Counted from the first letter of the stretch, positions 10,760 to 23,125 are shown. The stretch is 64,000 nt of DNA from Portulaca oleracea (GCA_029582165.1 CM055892.1:3133347-3197346), one strand, 5' to 3'. Numbers and translations: made by a program. The notes: generated by a model from the letters alone, not told the origin.

Positions 10760-11670
10760 AAGTTGTCACTACAGGGAGTCCGAATCGATGTTGTCCTCTA
10801 CCAAGTTGTCGCGAGCATTTGAAGTTCTGGCGTTAGAAGTGCCAGCCGTGCCAAAATAAGTGTCCCAAGAATAGTAATCTGGACCAGGTGTGGACCCAAG
10901 CTTCAGAATGTCGGAGGAGGAGGAACGTTCTACACAGGAGGCGATGGTTCAGGCAAGGGCACTCCTGAAGGGTATGTCCTTGAGGGGAAAGATCTAGAGG
11001 ACTCCTGTGAAGCAGCTAACCAGAAATGCTCCGGAACATGCCACTCAACAGATGGAGTAGGCCATACAGGCCCAATTTCATAACCGAGGGCTAGCCAACC
11101 AGAAGAGGTAGACCCGCCAAGCCAAGAATGCTGAGGCACAGACCACTCCTGCAGACCCATGAGCCATGAAGGACCTGTCCCAAGAGTCGGAACGGGCCAT
11201 CCAGCAGAATGAGAACCGGAACAAAAAAAGGAAACATCATAAGGTGCAGGACGTGAAGTAGCATCATCCGCTAGGGCCTGTCCCCCAGGATACCCTGCGA
11301 TCCCTCACCACTATTTCCCGACCACGACGAGCAGAACGCACAGAAGCAGGAATGTGGCGAGAATGGGAAGGTCGATAGGTGGCGATAGACTCTGAAGCAT
11401 CCTCCACCCAGTATGAATGAGGCTGGGTGTCACCACCATACCCAGCTATGATATGACCCTCCTTGATCTAAAGGCTCCTCCAAAGACCTTTGAGCCATGT
11501 CCTCTTCCATGCTCAGAGGACGACGACCTCTGCTACCAAACCTACTATGGTGAGACCCAGATGCATGCTAACCTTCAACTAGAATGCCTTTACCGCGACC
11601 TTCTGGTACAGACGCCAAGGGAGGACGTGAAGACCCACCAACCTCTTCCTGAGATCGGCCTCGAGAAGAG
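10760..11670 (-). pseudogene. Possible C-terminal tail of a PMD-type protein, decayed
   Basis: On the minus strand, short blocks in changing frames read SRGRSQEEVGGSSRPPLASV, then SIATYRPSHSRHIPASVRSA, then EWSVPQHSWLGGSTSSGWLA and FPSRTYPSGVPLPEPSPP. The composition (Pro, Ser, Arg, Trp-rich, low complexity) resembles the disordered tails of PMD-type proteins, but no domain is present to prove it. It ends against the LTR fragment at 11,678. Treat the identity as a guess. Confidence 0.3.
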
Positions 11671-11677
11671 TACTTGT

Positions 11678-11761
11678 TGTAGGACCCGGAAAATTCCTGT
11701 TCGGGGGAATTGTTTCGGAGGCGCTACTTAAGTGATCGGGAGCCGACTAAGGTTGCTTAAT
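11678..11761. repeat. Second copy of the 84-bp LTR terminus
   Basis: Begins TGTAGGACCCGGAAAATTCC and matches 7158-7242 in the same orientation, then diverges abruptly. No primer-binding site lies beside it, so it is a broken copy. One alternative is a solo LTR ending GGGGTGTTACA at 13,008; the flanking CTTGT and CTTTT match at four of five bases. Confidence 0.6.
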
Positions 11762-13008
11762 AGCTGAAAATCACTATGAGCCAAGTCAACCCTACATTCT
11801 TTTAATAGATAGTATGATTTTATATTTATACAATCAGATTTATTCAAAGTCAAAGAGGACAACTTATTTATCCGCCAACTCAAGTATATTTCGATGACTG
11901 TAACCTTCAACACTGTTTAAATGTAAAAACTTAAGATACTTTAATTAAAGTGCAATAATTATTGTTTTCATTGTTTTCAAACATTGTTTTATGACTAATA
12001 CATGTGGACCTATCCATTAATTTTTTTATTTATTTACTAACTAATTTTTATTGTGATTATTTACTTTTCATTGATGCATGTTTCATTGTTAAACTTTACT
12101 GTCCATTGTTCCTTGCTATTTCTTATTGTGAATTGTTCATTAACGCTGGTATACCGGTCCATGTGGGTTAATCGGCAAGCGTGCGCGCATTGTTGGTGTT
12201 ACAGTTTTCTGCTGAGTACTGCAATCTCAGATCAAATCATTATCCACAGTTCATTTTTCATTAACGTTGGTATACCGGATCATGTGGGTTGATTGACCTG
12301 CGTGCGCGCATTGTCGGGATTACAGTATTCTGCAGAGTACTGCAATCTCAAATCAAATCATTGTTCATTGTTGATTGTTATTGTTATTGATTATTGTTTG
12401 ATTGTTCATTGTCATTGTAATCGTTGCTTTAATTGTTTCTATTTTCGTCTTTACTGATTATTTTATTGAAAAGAATATGGTAAGGTTCCACATTCAAATA
12501 ATAACATGCAGCTGTTTGAGCATATTCTGATCTCCCTCATTTCAAAATGAATTTACACTGGACCCAGTAAAATTATTTGTTTTTAAATGTTTTTACATTA
12601 CAATGTCGAATATATTTAGCTCCGTCTCATTTTTCCTCCATGTTTTCAAATGTTTTGTTGTTAGGTATCACCTGGACATTTTGGGAAGATTTGTGGCAAT
12701 GATAATTCAAATAGCATATCAGGCCGCCACCTAGTTATTTTAGTTTTAAGTTTCAATATTAGTAGTTGGCTCACCGCTATAATTTGACCGCACGTTTTAA
12801 TATTTTCATTGTAGTTGAACAACCTTTTCTTTTTCTCAAATTTTTCTTATGAAATATATTTTATTTCAGTTATGTACATAGCAAAAGCCTTACTTTCCCT
12901 CTCTTGGGAGAGCGGCGTAACGCTCTCGGCTTTTATACGCTTCCGCTAAACCAAGATTAAATGGATTAAAATATTGCTAAGTAGCACCCTAAGAGTCGGG
13001 GTGTTACA
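11762..13008. other. Non-coding DNA, possible solo-LTR body
   Basis: AT-rich with T-rich low-complexity stretches and no gene. It ends GGGGTGTTACA, a common end of plant gypsy LTRs. If 11,678-13,008 is one LTR it would be about 1.33 kb. Confidence 0.3.
12140..12370. repeat. Tandem duplication, period 121 bp
   Basis: The unit starting TTAACG(C/T)TGGTATACCGG occurs at 12140 and again at 12261. Shared blocks include GTGCGCGCATTGT and GAGTACTGCAATCTCA. Several substitutions separate the copies, so the duplication is not recent. Confidence 0.8.
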
Positions 13009-14420
13009 CTTTTCTTCTTGCAGATCTATTCCCCCTTTCTGACTGTCCTCTGCGTTTTCCAGTATGTATGTTTCTCTTTTATTTTTGTGCTATGTCTGAC
13101 TGCAACAACCGTTGTCGACAAAAAGCTCTTGAAAGACCTTTAAATTCATTCACAGATTTTTGTTTCTGAAATTTCATATTGCCCAAGTTTATCCATCTGG
13201 ATGTTCTATGGTTTTGATATTTGAGCGACTTCAGATGTACAACACAAATAATTAAAAACATGGGTCAATCAATTGGTTTACTGAAGGTATCAGACGTGAC
13301 AACAACGGGTAAGTTCCTCTGCCTTGGTTTAGAAACATGGTTTCGGGGTTTAAATGTTTAATTTGACAGTAAGTTGATGTGTAATAATGATAATGTAACT
13401 GCTAAATTAGGTTACAAAATTAGCTTATATCAAGACGAGTTATGGGTTTTCTTTAATCGTGAATTAGTTCATAATCGCTTGATATATAAACAGTTTCGCT
13501 TTCATTTTTGTACGAGAAATCAGGAATGCTGTATTCCAATTTTTGGTTATTCCTAAATAATTTGTACACCACCTATTTGGTGTTTTCCTATGAGAAAATA
13601 ATTAGAAAATTGGTGTTCTATTTGCTTGTAGTGCTTACTATATGTTTGAGATGACTCTTTGGTCTTAAACTATCAAATATGTGCCAACATGGTAATTTTG
13701 TGACAGAACTTGCATACCTTTCATTTTTTTTTTTTATGATTTAACTAGAGGAAATTTGCTGATAGATTGCAAAATGAGAGTGTAGAACTTGGATACCTTT
13801 GGTATGAGGTAATTCTATGAGGAAGCTCTTCTATTTTCCTAGGTTCTCGCTCTCTATCTTTACTCTCCAGTCTCGATTCTGATGAGCTCTGCCTTTCAGT
13901 CGATGGCTAAGTTAGTTCAGTTTGTGCTATGTTGTCTGAATTCATTTATGCTTCTTTATAGCTTCTTCATAGTCTACAACATAGGTTCCAGGTTTTGTAC
14001 TGTATTTGTTACTGTTTGATTTAATTTTGTTTTCTTTGGCACTCTTCATTTCCTTTCTTTTTTCCTTCAATGTTGTCTTGTATAAGAAATTTAATTGCTT
14101 GAATAACAACAATGGAGGTAATTGAGAACTCTAATAGGTTGCAATAAATTAGTACTATGATTGAATATAGAGAGTTTGTGGAGCTCATACTTTTTATTTT
14201 ACAGATCATCCTGGACCTAACATTAGAATGATATTTAGGGAATGATGGTTTTTTCAAACAATTTCATCTATTTACAAATTCAATCGCAACTAATGCATGT
14301 GTTGATTTTATTTACAAAATATATAAAATTTGATAATGCTTGGCAGGAAGGGTAGAAAAGGAAGGGAGGAGTTGCGAGACAAATTAAAAGTACGAAATCG
14401 GGGCTAAAGCCACTCAACAA
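13009..14420. other. Unassigned single-copy-looking DNA
   Basis: AT-rich, with splice-like and pyrimidine-rich stretches but no exon I can identify and no repeat boundary. It may be intergenic DNA or intron of an unseen gene. It borders the left end of the Mutator-like element. Confidence 0.3.
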
Positions 14421-14530
14421 AGAGTGCTTGGATTAAATTGCCACTCAACTTGGCATAAATGTAAAAAATGGCACCCAAAACTTTTTTTGAGTTCCAAACT
14501 ACCCTCAAACTATTATTTTTGTGTAGTAAA
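14421..14530 (+). repeat. MULE left terminal inverted repeat
   Basis: Shared blocks with the right end include ATTAAATTG, CAACTTGGC/TAAACTTGGC and TTCCAAACTACC. Confidence 0.75.
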
Positions 14531-14818
14531 TGGGTTTTGTTGCCTTGGTTATCGGTTGAGAGATGTAATTGAGTAATTAGTTAACTCAAGGGGTAATTAA
14601 TACCCCTCCATTAATGCATCATGATTTTCCCTCTTTTTAACCCCCCTAAATCACCATCAGCTTCATTGTCTTCATCTTCATCCTACCAAGAACCCTAACA
14701 TACCCCTTCATCTTCTCCATCTTCCTTCCACCCAAAAAAATTGCCTTTCTCTCTCAATCTTTTGCAATTCGAAACCCTAACCCTTTTTCAAAAATAGTTG
14801 AGCAAGATCTCCCTAACA

Positions 14819-15246
14819 ATGGCGAAGTCTAGGCTTTTCGTAGTTGTCCCTGCTTCTCAAACACTGTTTTCTTGTGTCCTTGTGGCCTGCGATGCACTCT
14901 GCTCATATCATTCACGACGACCAACCCTTTTCGTCGCTTTGTCCGATGCAGAAACTTTGGCACCGTCCATGGGTGCAATTTCTTTAACTGGGTAGACGAC
15001 CACTTGTATGACTAGGTGAGGTGTTTGGCCACTTCCCAGATTGTGAGGAGCCAGACCCTCATCCGTGACTTGGCTGTCATTGAGGACAAGACATAGTAGC
15101 TGGAGGATGAAAATGAAGAGGCCTGGGGAATGCTAATCAAGGCAGAGACTCGGGTGATGGAGTTGAGGAGGTCTCAGAAGCAATTGCAGATGGTAGTGGT
15201 GGCTTTGTTGGTGATGGTCCTAGGGGTGGTTGTCAGCCAGGCGTAA
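14819..15246 (+). pseudogene. GRF zinc-finger protein remnant of the MULE
   Basis: An ATG at 14819 opens MAKSRLFVVVPASQT. A frame change near 14,860 is needed to read the zinc-finger core LCPCGLRC and then GCNFFNWVDD, the hallmark end of plant GRF-type fingers. After a stop the sequence continues with a coiled-coil-like stretch (LEDENEEAWGMLIKAETRV) and a hydrophobic end (LLVMVLGVVV), the usual domain order of these small proteins. GRF fingers bind nucleic acid; the role of MULE-linked versions is unknown. Frameshift and stops make this copy non-functional. Confidence 0.6.
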
Positions 15247-15249
15247 GAA

Positions 15250-16040
15250 GCAGTGGGTGGGGTTGGGTCCAAGGAAGATGAAGGTGGAAGGTCGTCTAGG
15301 TTTAGGTGTAGGTAATTATTTTGGGTGTGTCTAATTTTCAATCGATTAGGAATTACAGTTAAGAATTAATTTTTTTGTTGTCAAACGAAATAAATTGGTG
15401 AATGTGGTTAATGTATGTTGGTTTGCCAAGTATTAGGTGATGGAATGTCGTGGATTGATAATGTAAGTATGATGCTCTGCTATTTTTTGGGCTCCCATGG
15501 CAATGATGATTGTAGGTCGAAATGGTGTTTGAATGGGTTGTTTTAGTTCAAGTTTAGGGATGTAATGCAGTTAGGGTTTTAAATGTATGTAATGTATGGA
15601 ATGAATGAAGTGACTTCCTTGGATTCCAATCATGGTTGTGTTGCTCTGTTTAACATTATCTTTTGTTACTTTCATTCACAGTTACTGTCAATGACACTAC
15701 CAAAATATAGCCTATGACAGAAACAGAAATTGAACATAACATGTTCTTTGCCAACAGAAACAACCATAACAGAAAGGAAGGCAACAAAAAAACAACATGA
15801 TCAATCAAATGTATGACATAAACATAAGTAGAACCTAAAAAAAGTGAGGCAAATCAGATTTTGCAATAAATAGAAGGAATATGTTGTAGGTACATAATGT
15901 CATGACAGTTAGGTTGTTGAGTTAAGTTAATGACAAACTCACTCAATCATATCTATCGTATTCAACATGGATCACTTCCAAAGATGTACTATTACATATT
16001 CCCCCTCAAAATGATATACCCTACTCAATATCTGTACACA
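15250..16040. other. MULE interior, non-coding
   Basis: AT-rich sequence between the GRF remnant and the Cassandra solo LTR. No gene or repeat boundary seen. Confidence 0.4.
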
Positions 16041-16045
16041 CATTC

Positions 16046-16293
16046 TGTAACGCCCTGACCCTTTACGGGCCGCGGACATTACCAATAACTGCCTCAAGGA
16101 TCGCTGACTGGCCCCACAAATCACCACGAGTCTTTCCAGCATGCTTCATCATCACTCACACGCTGCCTGGGAAAACTTCCCAAGAGGTCACCCATCCTGA
16201 GACTACGTACCATAAAAGAAGGTGCACTTGGTGATGTAACTAGTCATTTCAATCCCTTTAAGCCACATTTAACCATATATTCGGAGTGTTACA
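16046..16293 (-). mobile_element. Cassandra TRIM solo LTR with 5S rRNA-like block
   Basis: A 248-bp unit from TGTAACGCCC to TGTTACA, flanked by perfect direct repeats CATTC (16041-16045 and 16294-16298). On the minus strand it contains GGATGGGTGACCTC followed by TGGGAAGTTTTCC, matching the internal promoter region of 5S rRNA. Cassandra elements are known for carrying such a 5S block in each LTR. One LTR with an intact target duplication and no internal region means the element was removed by LTR-LTR recombination. It is not a functional 5S gene. Confidence 0.88.
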
Positions 16294-16357
16294 CATTCAT
16301 GTACACATAAAAAAAGGGTTCACAAAAAACAAAATATATGAAATCATTCTTTGCTCC

Positions 16358-19300
16358 TGTAACAACCCGAAGAAAATCACCCCCTAATGCGTATTAATTA
16401 GTTTAAATAATCAAGGTTAAAATTAAATCATGAATAATTAAAGCGCGTGTTCCTTTTTTCTAACCCTGTGTATGTTTTGCAGGACTTGAACAGGGCAACG
16501 ATCGTTAGTGATTTAGTTTAATTTTCTTTTCTTAAGAAATTTCTACCAATAAATTTTTTATGGTGACTCTGATCGTATATGAATTCTTTTGTTGCGACCA
16601 ATTTATCGAGTCCTTCTTTATTCGAATTAATTTAAGGTTATAATTATGAGGAATTTCAAGGAGAGTTATGAGTATATTTATTTGAGTTACCAATAGTAAT
16701 TTTGATGGTTTAATAAGTTTAGGTAAGTTAGGAATTTGGGAGATATGTGTAAATGAGGAGGAAATAAAATTGATAGAAATTTTTTGGTTGTTGGGCCAAG
16801 TGGCCAGCTCCCCCTAGGAAGAAGAAGAGGGGGTCTTTTGTTTTGGGCCTTAATGTTATGTGTACATGTAAGTATATATGGTAAAAAGGAGGGGATTTAT
16901 TCACCAATTCAAACACTTAAACACAAATACTTACTCTCGTCTCCCTTGTTCTCTCTCTCTCACACCATGACCATCCACCTTCTCACTGCCCAGCAGCCGC
17001 CGCCGGTGAGATTTTCCGGCCATTTTTTCCGGTCACCGTCGCATCATCTTTGTTCCCCATTCTCTTCTCCTTTTCAAGTGTAATGTCACCTCCCCTTTTC
17101 TCTCTTTTTAATGAAAAATCCTGGATAAATTCTGAGTTTTATGGACCTTTTATGTGATTTCATAGGTAAAATAAGTGTTTTTAAGTTCATTAAGTAAAAA
17201 GGGAAGAATTTCAAGCATCAAGGAGAGAAATCTTGGGTAAGTTGTGCTAATCTTGTGTTTTATGATTAAATGGGTATGGATGATGATGGATTATGTACAT
17301 GCATGTATTTTTATTAGTTAAATTCACTGTGAAGAGATGAAAAATCGATTAAGGTGAAATGCATGTATATGGATTTGTATTAGATTAAGTAAAGGGAGGA
17401 TTTTAAGTGGTGAATGTGGAATTATGCATGAAATTCATGAAAAATGTGAAGTATGGGCCTTGCATGTCTCTAAAATGGATTCAATTGATGATTTTATGGG
17501 TGTTTGTAATTCTGAAAATTTGTATTGGTGATAGAAGGATAGGATTTTATAAGTGTTTAAGGTAAATCATGAGATTAATCATGCATGCAAGTGAGTTTAA
17601 GAGATGGTACTACAATCTGGTTGGTAATGGGTTTTTCCAGAAACTGAGGAATGTTATTCTGGACCATTTTATGGTATGAATAGGTAGAGTATGTTAGCTA
17701 ACACTCGGTTTTTACGGTTCGTCAGTTTAGAAATGGCTGTTTTTCTAATGGTTGGAGGTCTCTATGGTTTAAGGAATGAACATGAAAGTTTTAGAGGACA
17801 TTCTGACTTTCCAGAATGGTATGGTGTGCATCCATACGATATCGAGAGAGAGAGAGTTATGAGCTTCTATTTGAAGGACAAAAATCTGAGTTTCTCCAGA
17901 AATTATGTTGTTGTGGCTGCCCATGTTCTTGGCCAAAATCCAACCCTTTCCCATGCTCAAATCAACTTGTGATTAAAATGAAAGTTAAAGTATGAATCAT
18001 GAGCTTTCCATGGACATCTTACGGGCCCCAAACCGATTAGTATAACCCAAGTTATGGCCTCCTGAAAAAGCTTGGTCGACATGTTTATTTTTCTGGGCAG
18101 ATTAGAGGAACAAGAGTTTTGACCTTCTTAGCCACGTTTCTAGTTTTTATGGTCAACTACAAGGCTGTAGAGCGTGTTTTAAGCTTTCTGAAAAGTCTTC
18201 TTATGCATTGATGCGATGTCGTTAGAGATAGTTTTGATCGTTTCATTGCGACTTAGGAAATTAAATTCGTCATCAAGTCGCTTTTATGTTATTAAATTTA
18301 TCCCTCCATTCTCCTATCTAGGTAAAGGTTCTAATTCATAATCTCTCCTCTTTTCTAAGTCCCTCCAAGAGATCATTGCATTTCCGCTATTCAAGTCCCT
18401 GCTCGTTCGGTGTGTGGTTTTAAAGCATCAGGTACGTATATTGCCTGACATTTTATGCTTGAGGTTGTAAATTAATCTTTTTATGCTAGGTACTTAAATT
18501 ATATAATTTTATTCGTGTTTGTGTGTAAATTCTCATGATTTATGTTCAAAAGTATATACAAGTTCTCATGGATTTTTAAGTACCCAAAGTTGACTTTTCA
18601 AGGTGACTTTACAGTTATCTTTCTCTTAAGTATTTAGGTTATGAATCCTTTATGTTAGGGACTTTTGCAATATTTCCGTTCCTTGGATGTTAACGGTATT
18701 TCATGAATAAATTTCATTATAAGTACAATTCTTATTCAAGAAGATTTCAAGGATGGGTTTAAGTTATGATTACAAAGGTGGTTAGAGATCTCATTTTATT
18801 AAGAACCCGAGGTTAAGGTTCTAAGTTTCTAAATTTTTTTTTTTTTTTATAAAGGCCCCGCCCATGTTTTATCATGCCTTAGAGCACACCATGTAAAATC
18901 GTGTTGTAGAGCACCCATGCTTAATCGTGCCGTAGTGCACACCAGGACAATTGTGCCTTGTGCACACCAGGGAAAAATACAAAGATAGTGCCTAAAGTGC
19001 ACCCTATGGAAATTTGGCCAGTATAGGATATTGTCCACCATCCGGATCTCCCGATCGGTCCGAGTACGCGCATACGGAGGCTTAGCCAATGATTGCAAGT
19101 AAGGGGACCTTCAAGATAATATCAGGATAACCAAGTTTAATGCTTCTTAAGTTACTCAAATCTTTTAAACTAAAGAAAAGCTTTATGACTTACATGCCAA
19201 ATTTTTGTAAGTCTTGGTTCATAAGGGCTTAAGTTCAAGTTTTATGCTATGGCTTTGTGTGTGCGTTATATGTTAAGTCGTGAATGATTTAAGTTCTTTC

Positions 19301-19976
19301 GGAAACTATGTTACATTACTTTAATGCTATATTGTTTCTAAGGCTATGGTTATGTATGTTGCTTTTACAAGGAAGAACTCAAAAATATTTTCTTTCAAGT
19401 TGTGATTTAAGTACAAGTTAAGTTACAGTTCTCATGTACAAGTTAAGTATGGTCAAGCGGTGTAAGTTATGCCCTTTTAATGTTTGTTTATTATTTACAT
19501 TGGTTTTAATGCTTTGGAACCGCGCTAAATAACTAAAACGATTTATGAAAAGATTCTTAAGTTATTAGGGTTATACGTACTGAGTTTAACTCACTTTTCG
19601 AAGTTTTATGTTTTCGTTTTAGGAATCTCAGCGAAGGAGAAGGAAAAGCCCCGGGAGGACGGAACCCTAGAGCTTCTTAAGGAGATTGAAGGTGGTTAAA
19701 GACTGTTGATGAAAGATTTAAGAGAAATTTGTGATTTTTTGGCTGTATAAATTCTTTTGGATTGTGTTATGTTGTACGGAGGTGGCTTAGTTTAAGTTAA
19801 GTCTTGATGGTGCAGGCTCGAAGTTAGTTCATGTTTGGTTGTTTTGTTGGGTTTAGTCTTAGCCTTATCCACCCCCGTGGACGGCGGTAATACTCCCAGG
19901 TGTTTATCCACTGCTAATCATTGGGTTAGGTGTAGCATTAGCTTAATCTAGTGATTAGTAACCTGGGGGCGTTACA
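16358..19976. mobile_element. Gypsy-type solo LTR, 3.6 kb, probably Tekay-like
   Basis: Starts TGTAACAACCCG and ends GGGGGCGTTACA, flanked by perfect 5-bp repeats GCTCC (16353-16357 and 19977-19981). There is no primer-binding site, polypurine tract or coding region inside, so it is a solo LTR. Its size and ends resemble those of the complete Tekay-like element at 41,825, but the two are clearly different families. A short tandem repeat (18,881-18,985) and a poly-T run (about 18,834-18,849) lie inside. Orientation is not settled. Confidence 0.82.
18881..18985. repeat. 26-27-bp tandem repeat within the solo LTR
   Basis: Units built on AG(A/T)GCACACCA start at about 18881, 18908, 18934 and 18959, each followed by a diverged AATCGTG(T/C) block. 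Confidence 0.65.
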
Positions 19977-19985
19977 GCTCCTTCC

Positions 19986-20453
19986 TTATATCTTCACAAA
20001 AAGTTGGTTCCTGTAGCTTGACAAAAAAACAGATGCTTGAAGTGCATCATTTCCTTGAAGGTGGTGGAGTTGGTTGCGGTGGTTTGCAACTGAAAGGCTT
20101 GTTGCAGAATGTCGTAGTTTGGCGATCAGGTCTCTTGACAGGGAACTTGTGCCTGTCACTGGCCCTAGAAAAATTGAACCACATGTCTGCAGCTCCTCCA
20201 GCAACAGAATGGCTAGGAGCAACGGAGCTTGAACCAGATGCCCCTCCAATAGTGGCAGACTTTGAACCAACAAAGCTTAAACTAGATGCCCCTCTAAGTT
20301 CCAACAACAGCAGAACTTGAACCTGAAACCTCCTCCAGCAGCTGCATACCTTGAACCAGCAGACTCCCCAACAACAGCTGATTGTAAACCAACAAACCCT
20401 AAACCCTAAATTAAAAAAAAAAAAGTAAAAACCCCAAAACAACATAACATAGA
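19986..20453. other. Downstream part of the MULE, low-complexity
   Basis: The plus strand repeats words encoding GAA/CCA-rich units (AACCAGATGCCCCTC and AAACTAGATGCCCCTC). It follows the mudrA tail on the minus strand and could be its proline/serine-rich C-terminus in a lost frame. Confidence 0.3.
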
Positions 20454-23125
20454 TCAGTGCTTTATACATGTTGGATAATTGGATGAATGAGGCCTAAGTG
20501 TAACTTTTAGATTACAAACTTGTGAGGATGATGATCGAGTGCTTGCCACATGTTGTCTTATTATTCCCACCACCACCACAAATGGAACAGTGCATTTTTT
20601 CCCATTCTTGATCACTCTACTAGTTACCTTCTCTCCAACCTCAAATGTTCTCTTGTATTTAGTGGTTGTTTTCTTCTTGGGTTTGAAGAATGGTGTAGAA
20701 ACTACATACTCAAGGGTTTTTTCCCACATGTCATGTCCATTTATTGACATTAAAGTGTGACAATATACTTTCCTAAGGGTGGCAGTGGCATAATAATCTT
20801 GCACAAAGTTTGTGGGGTCTATCCTATCATCCCTCATGAGTAATTGAATGAGAGCAAGGTAGTCTACTTAGTTCCCAAGCATTGCAAGTACATGTCCTTG
20901 CTTGCAAGTTAACTACATACTCCTCAGATAAGGCATTGCATACACTATACAGACCATGGGCTACCTTAGTCACCTCCCAATATCTACACTGATCAATTTT
21001 TTTGTCCAACTTCTTTCTAATCCTAGGTGCCATAGGATTGTGTAACTTTAAAGCACAAGCATTCTTTTCCCTAATCCTTTTCATAACTAACTTGAAGATT
21101 GTCTTAAACATTGACACTATAGGCATATACCTTGATCCATAATAAAATAGTTGAATAACTATACCATATTATTGTCCACTGAATCATACTTTGCATTGAA
21201 CTTGATATAACACCTACAAAGGTGTTTCACTACCTTATTGACTAAGCTCTCCCAAGCATCTAAATTTGTGGTTTTCAATTCCTCAATATGTTTCTTCAAG
21301 CGTGGTTCTATGATTGACGATGCAATGGACCATAATTTTTTTTTGAAGGTCTCCCATGTAATTTTTCCCCAAGTTTGCATACACATGTCTAGCACACATT
21401 CTGTGCTCTGCTCTAGGCAAGTATTTCTTGACACTTTCAATTAAACCCTTTCAAAAAATCGTAAAAAATAACAAAAGCAAACCAAACTTATGAAAAACAT
21501 AAATAGATTACCAAACTAACAATGACTTACTATTTGTGTTAGATACACATACCTTCTGTTGGTCAATCATTGTGCACTCTAACCCATCAGCCATGTGCAG
21601 GTCCATCCCCAGCTGCTGCACAAACCACTCCCACACTTCCTTGGTTTCACTCTGAGCAACCCCCCAGGCCACAATATTTTATCATTACCATCCCTCCTCA
21701 TAGCCACAAACAGTTGACCATCCAATGGACCCTTAAGAAAACATGCATCCAAGCTAGTCACCTTTCTACATCCCTTAAGAATTCATTTCTTTAGGGGCCC
21801 AAGACAAATGTACAGGTATTTAAATACATGCTCTCCAGTAGGGCTTGTGGAGGTCTTCAAATTATTGTGGTCTCTGGATTTTTCTTTTGCAACTCCCAAC
21901 AATAGTCTCTAAGATGTTGAAATTGAGTCTTGTAATCACCAACAATGGATGCCAAAGCTTTTCTCCTAGACCTAGCACACATTGACAGGGTTACTTTAAT
22001 CTACCCTCACAACCTCCTGCAAGTCTCTAGCCCTAAGCAATGGATTAATCCTGAACAGATTCCTATAATGTTCAGCCATCCAAGTAACAATCATGGTCCT
22101 CTACCCTGCCTGAAAGTTGTAGGGGACACATGTATGTTGTTTGTTAAGAGTTTTTATCATGAAGGTCTCTTCCCTACATACCTACTTTAGATGACCACAA
22201 CCTCCATTGACAACCCTCAACTTTGCATTGAAGTTGATACCTATTGTCACTCTTACTAACTCTCAGATGGTACCCTCCCACGACCTTGTAGTTGGTGACT
22301 GCTTTCACTAAGTCTTGCTTTAATGGAAATGACATCCCACATATTAGACTCTAAGGAATGCCAGGGTTGTATTTAGGATAATGATCCTTCTTCTTTCTCT
22401 TTCTCCTTCTCCTTCTCTTATTTCCCTCATTCTCACCATCAAATTCAGTGTCTGAACTACTTGCATAGTCAGAGTCATTATACTTCTCTTCTGGCATAAC
22501 CCCACCCTTAAGTTCTTCCTCCTCTGCCTCTTCATCACCATTGACCATCCCTTTATCCACCATTGCTTTCTTCTCATCAATGATATTTTGAATCATCTTG
22601 TGCTTCTTCTTCATAATCAACTCAAATTCCTCATCTTCTACATAAGATAAATTCTCTATATTAGTGTCTCCCTCAGCCCCAACATCCGCCTCAACCTCCT
22701 CACCATCAAAGTATTTAGGGTCCTCTAAGTTGTCTCCCTTAATTCCATCATTGCCACAACCAATACCACCATCATACTTCTCTACGCCACCATTGTCACA
22801 ACCAATACCACCATCATCATCAGCCACAGTATGCTCCACATAAACCCTCACAAATTGAGAAATGGTTAATAATGCACTCAACTCCCTTGATCATCTTCCT
22901 CCAAAGCAACTAAGCTTTTCTCAAATGGCCATCCAGGTTGACTAATTTTTTTTTTCTTTTGGCAATCTTCCCTTTTGTATATCCCAACCCAATCACAATC
23001 CCAACTAAATTATCCACACTCTAAAGATCAGGGTCAACATCAACCTCAGAGAACTCACTCCTACAGTACATCAAATAACCCTCATGGACAAACTCCCCAC
23101 CATGGAATATATGCAACTTCCCCAT
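20454..23125 (-). pseudogene. mudrA-type MULE transposase, broken
   Basis: The N-terminus starts at 23125 as MGKLHIFHGGEFVHEGYLMY and leads to VRVYVEHTVADDD and a long acidic stretch (22881-22351). The transposase core is recognised by DACFLKGPLDGQLFVAMRRD (21,761 down) and IESVKKYLPRAEHRMCARH (about 21,440). The SWIM zinc finger reads CTCNAWELSRLPCSH (about 20,900-20,850), followed by the usual tail DPTNFVQDYYATATLRKVY and PFFKPKKKTTTKYKR to 20,454. At least four frame changes and several stops, plus an apparent short intron near 21,540, separate the pieces. The enzyme would cut and join MULE ends through a DDE active site. This copy cannot make a full protein. Confidence 0.8.

Noticed and set aside
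16100..16240. 5S rRNA gene on the minus strand
   Set aside because: Only the internal-promoter block matches; it lies within TGTAAC...GTTACA borders with a CATTC target duplication, so it is a Cassandra LTR.
20395..20412. Interstitial telomere repeat (AAACCCTAAACCC)
   Set aside because: Only about two units; such telo-box words are common in plant untranslated regions. The same applies near 23,222.
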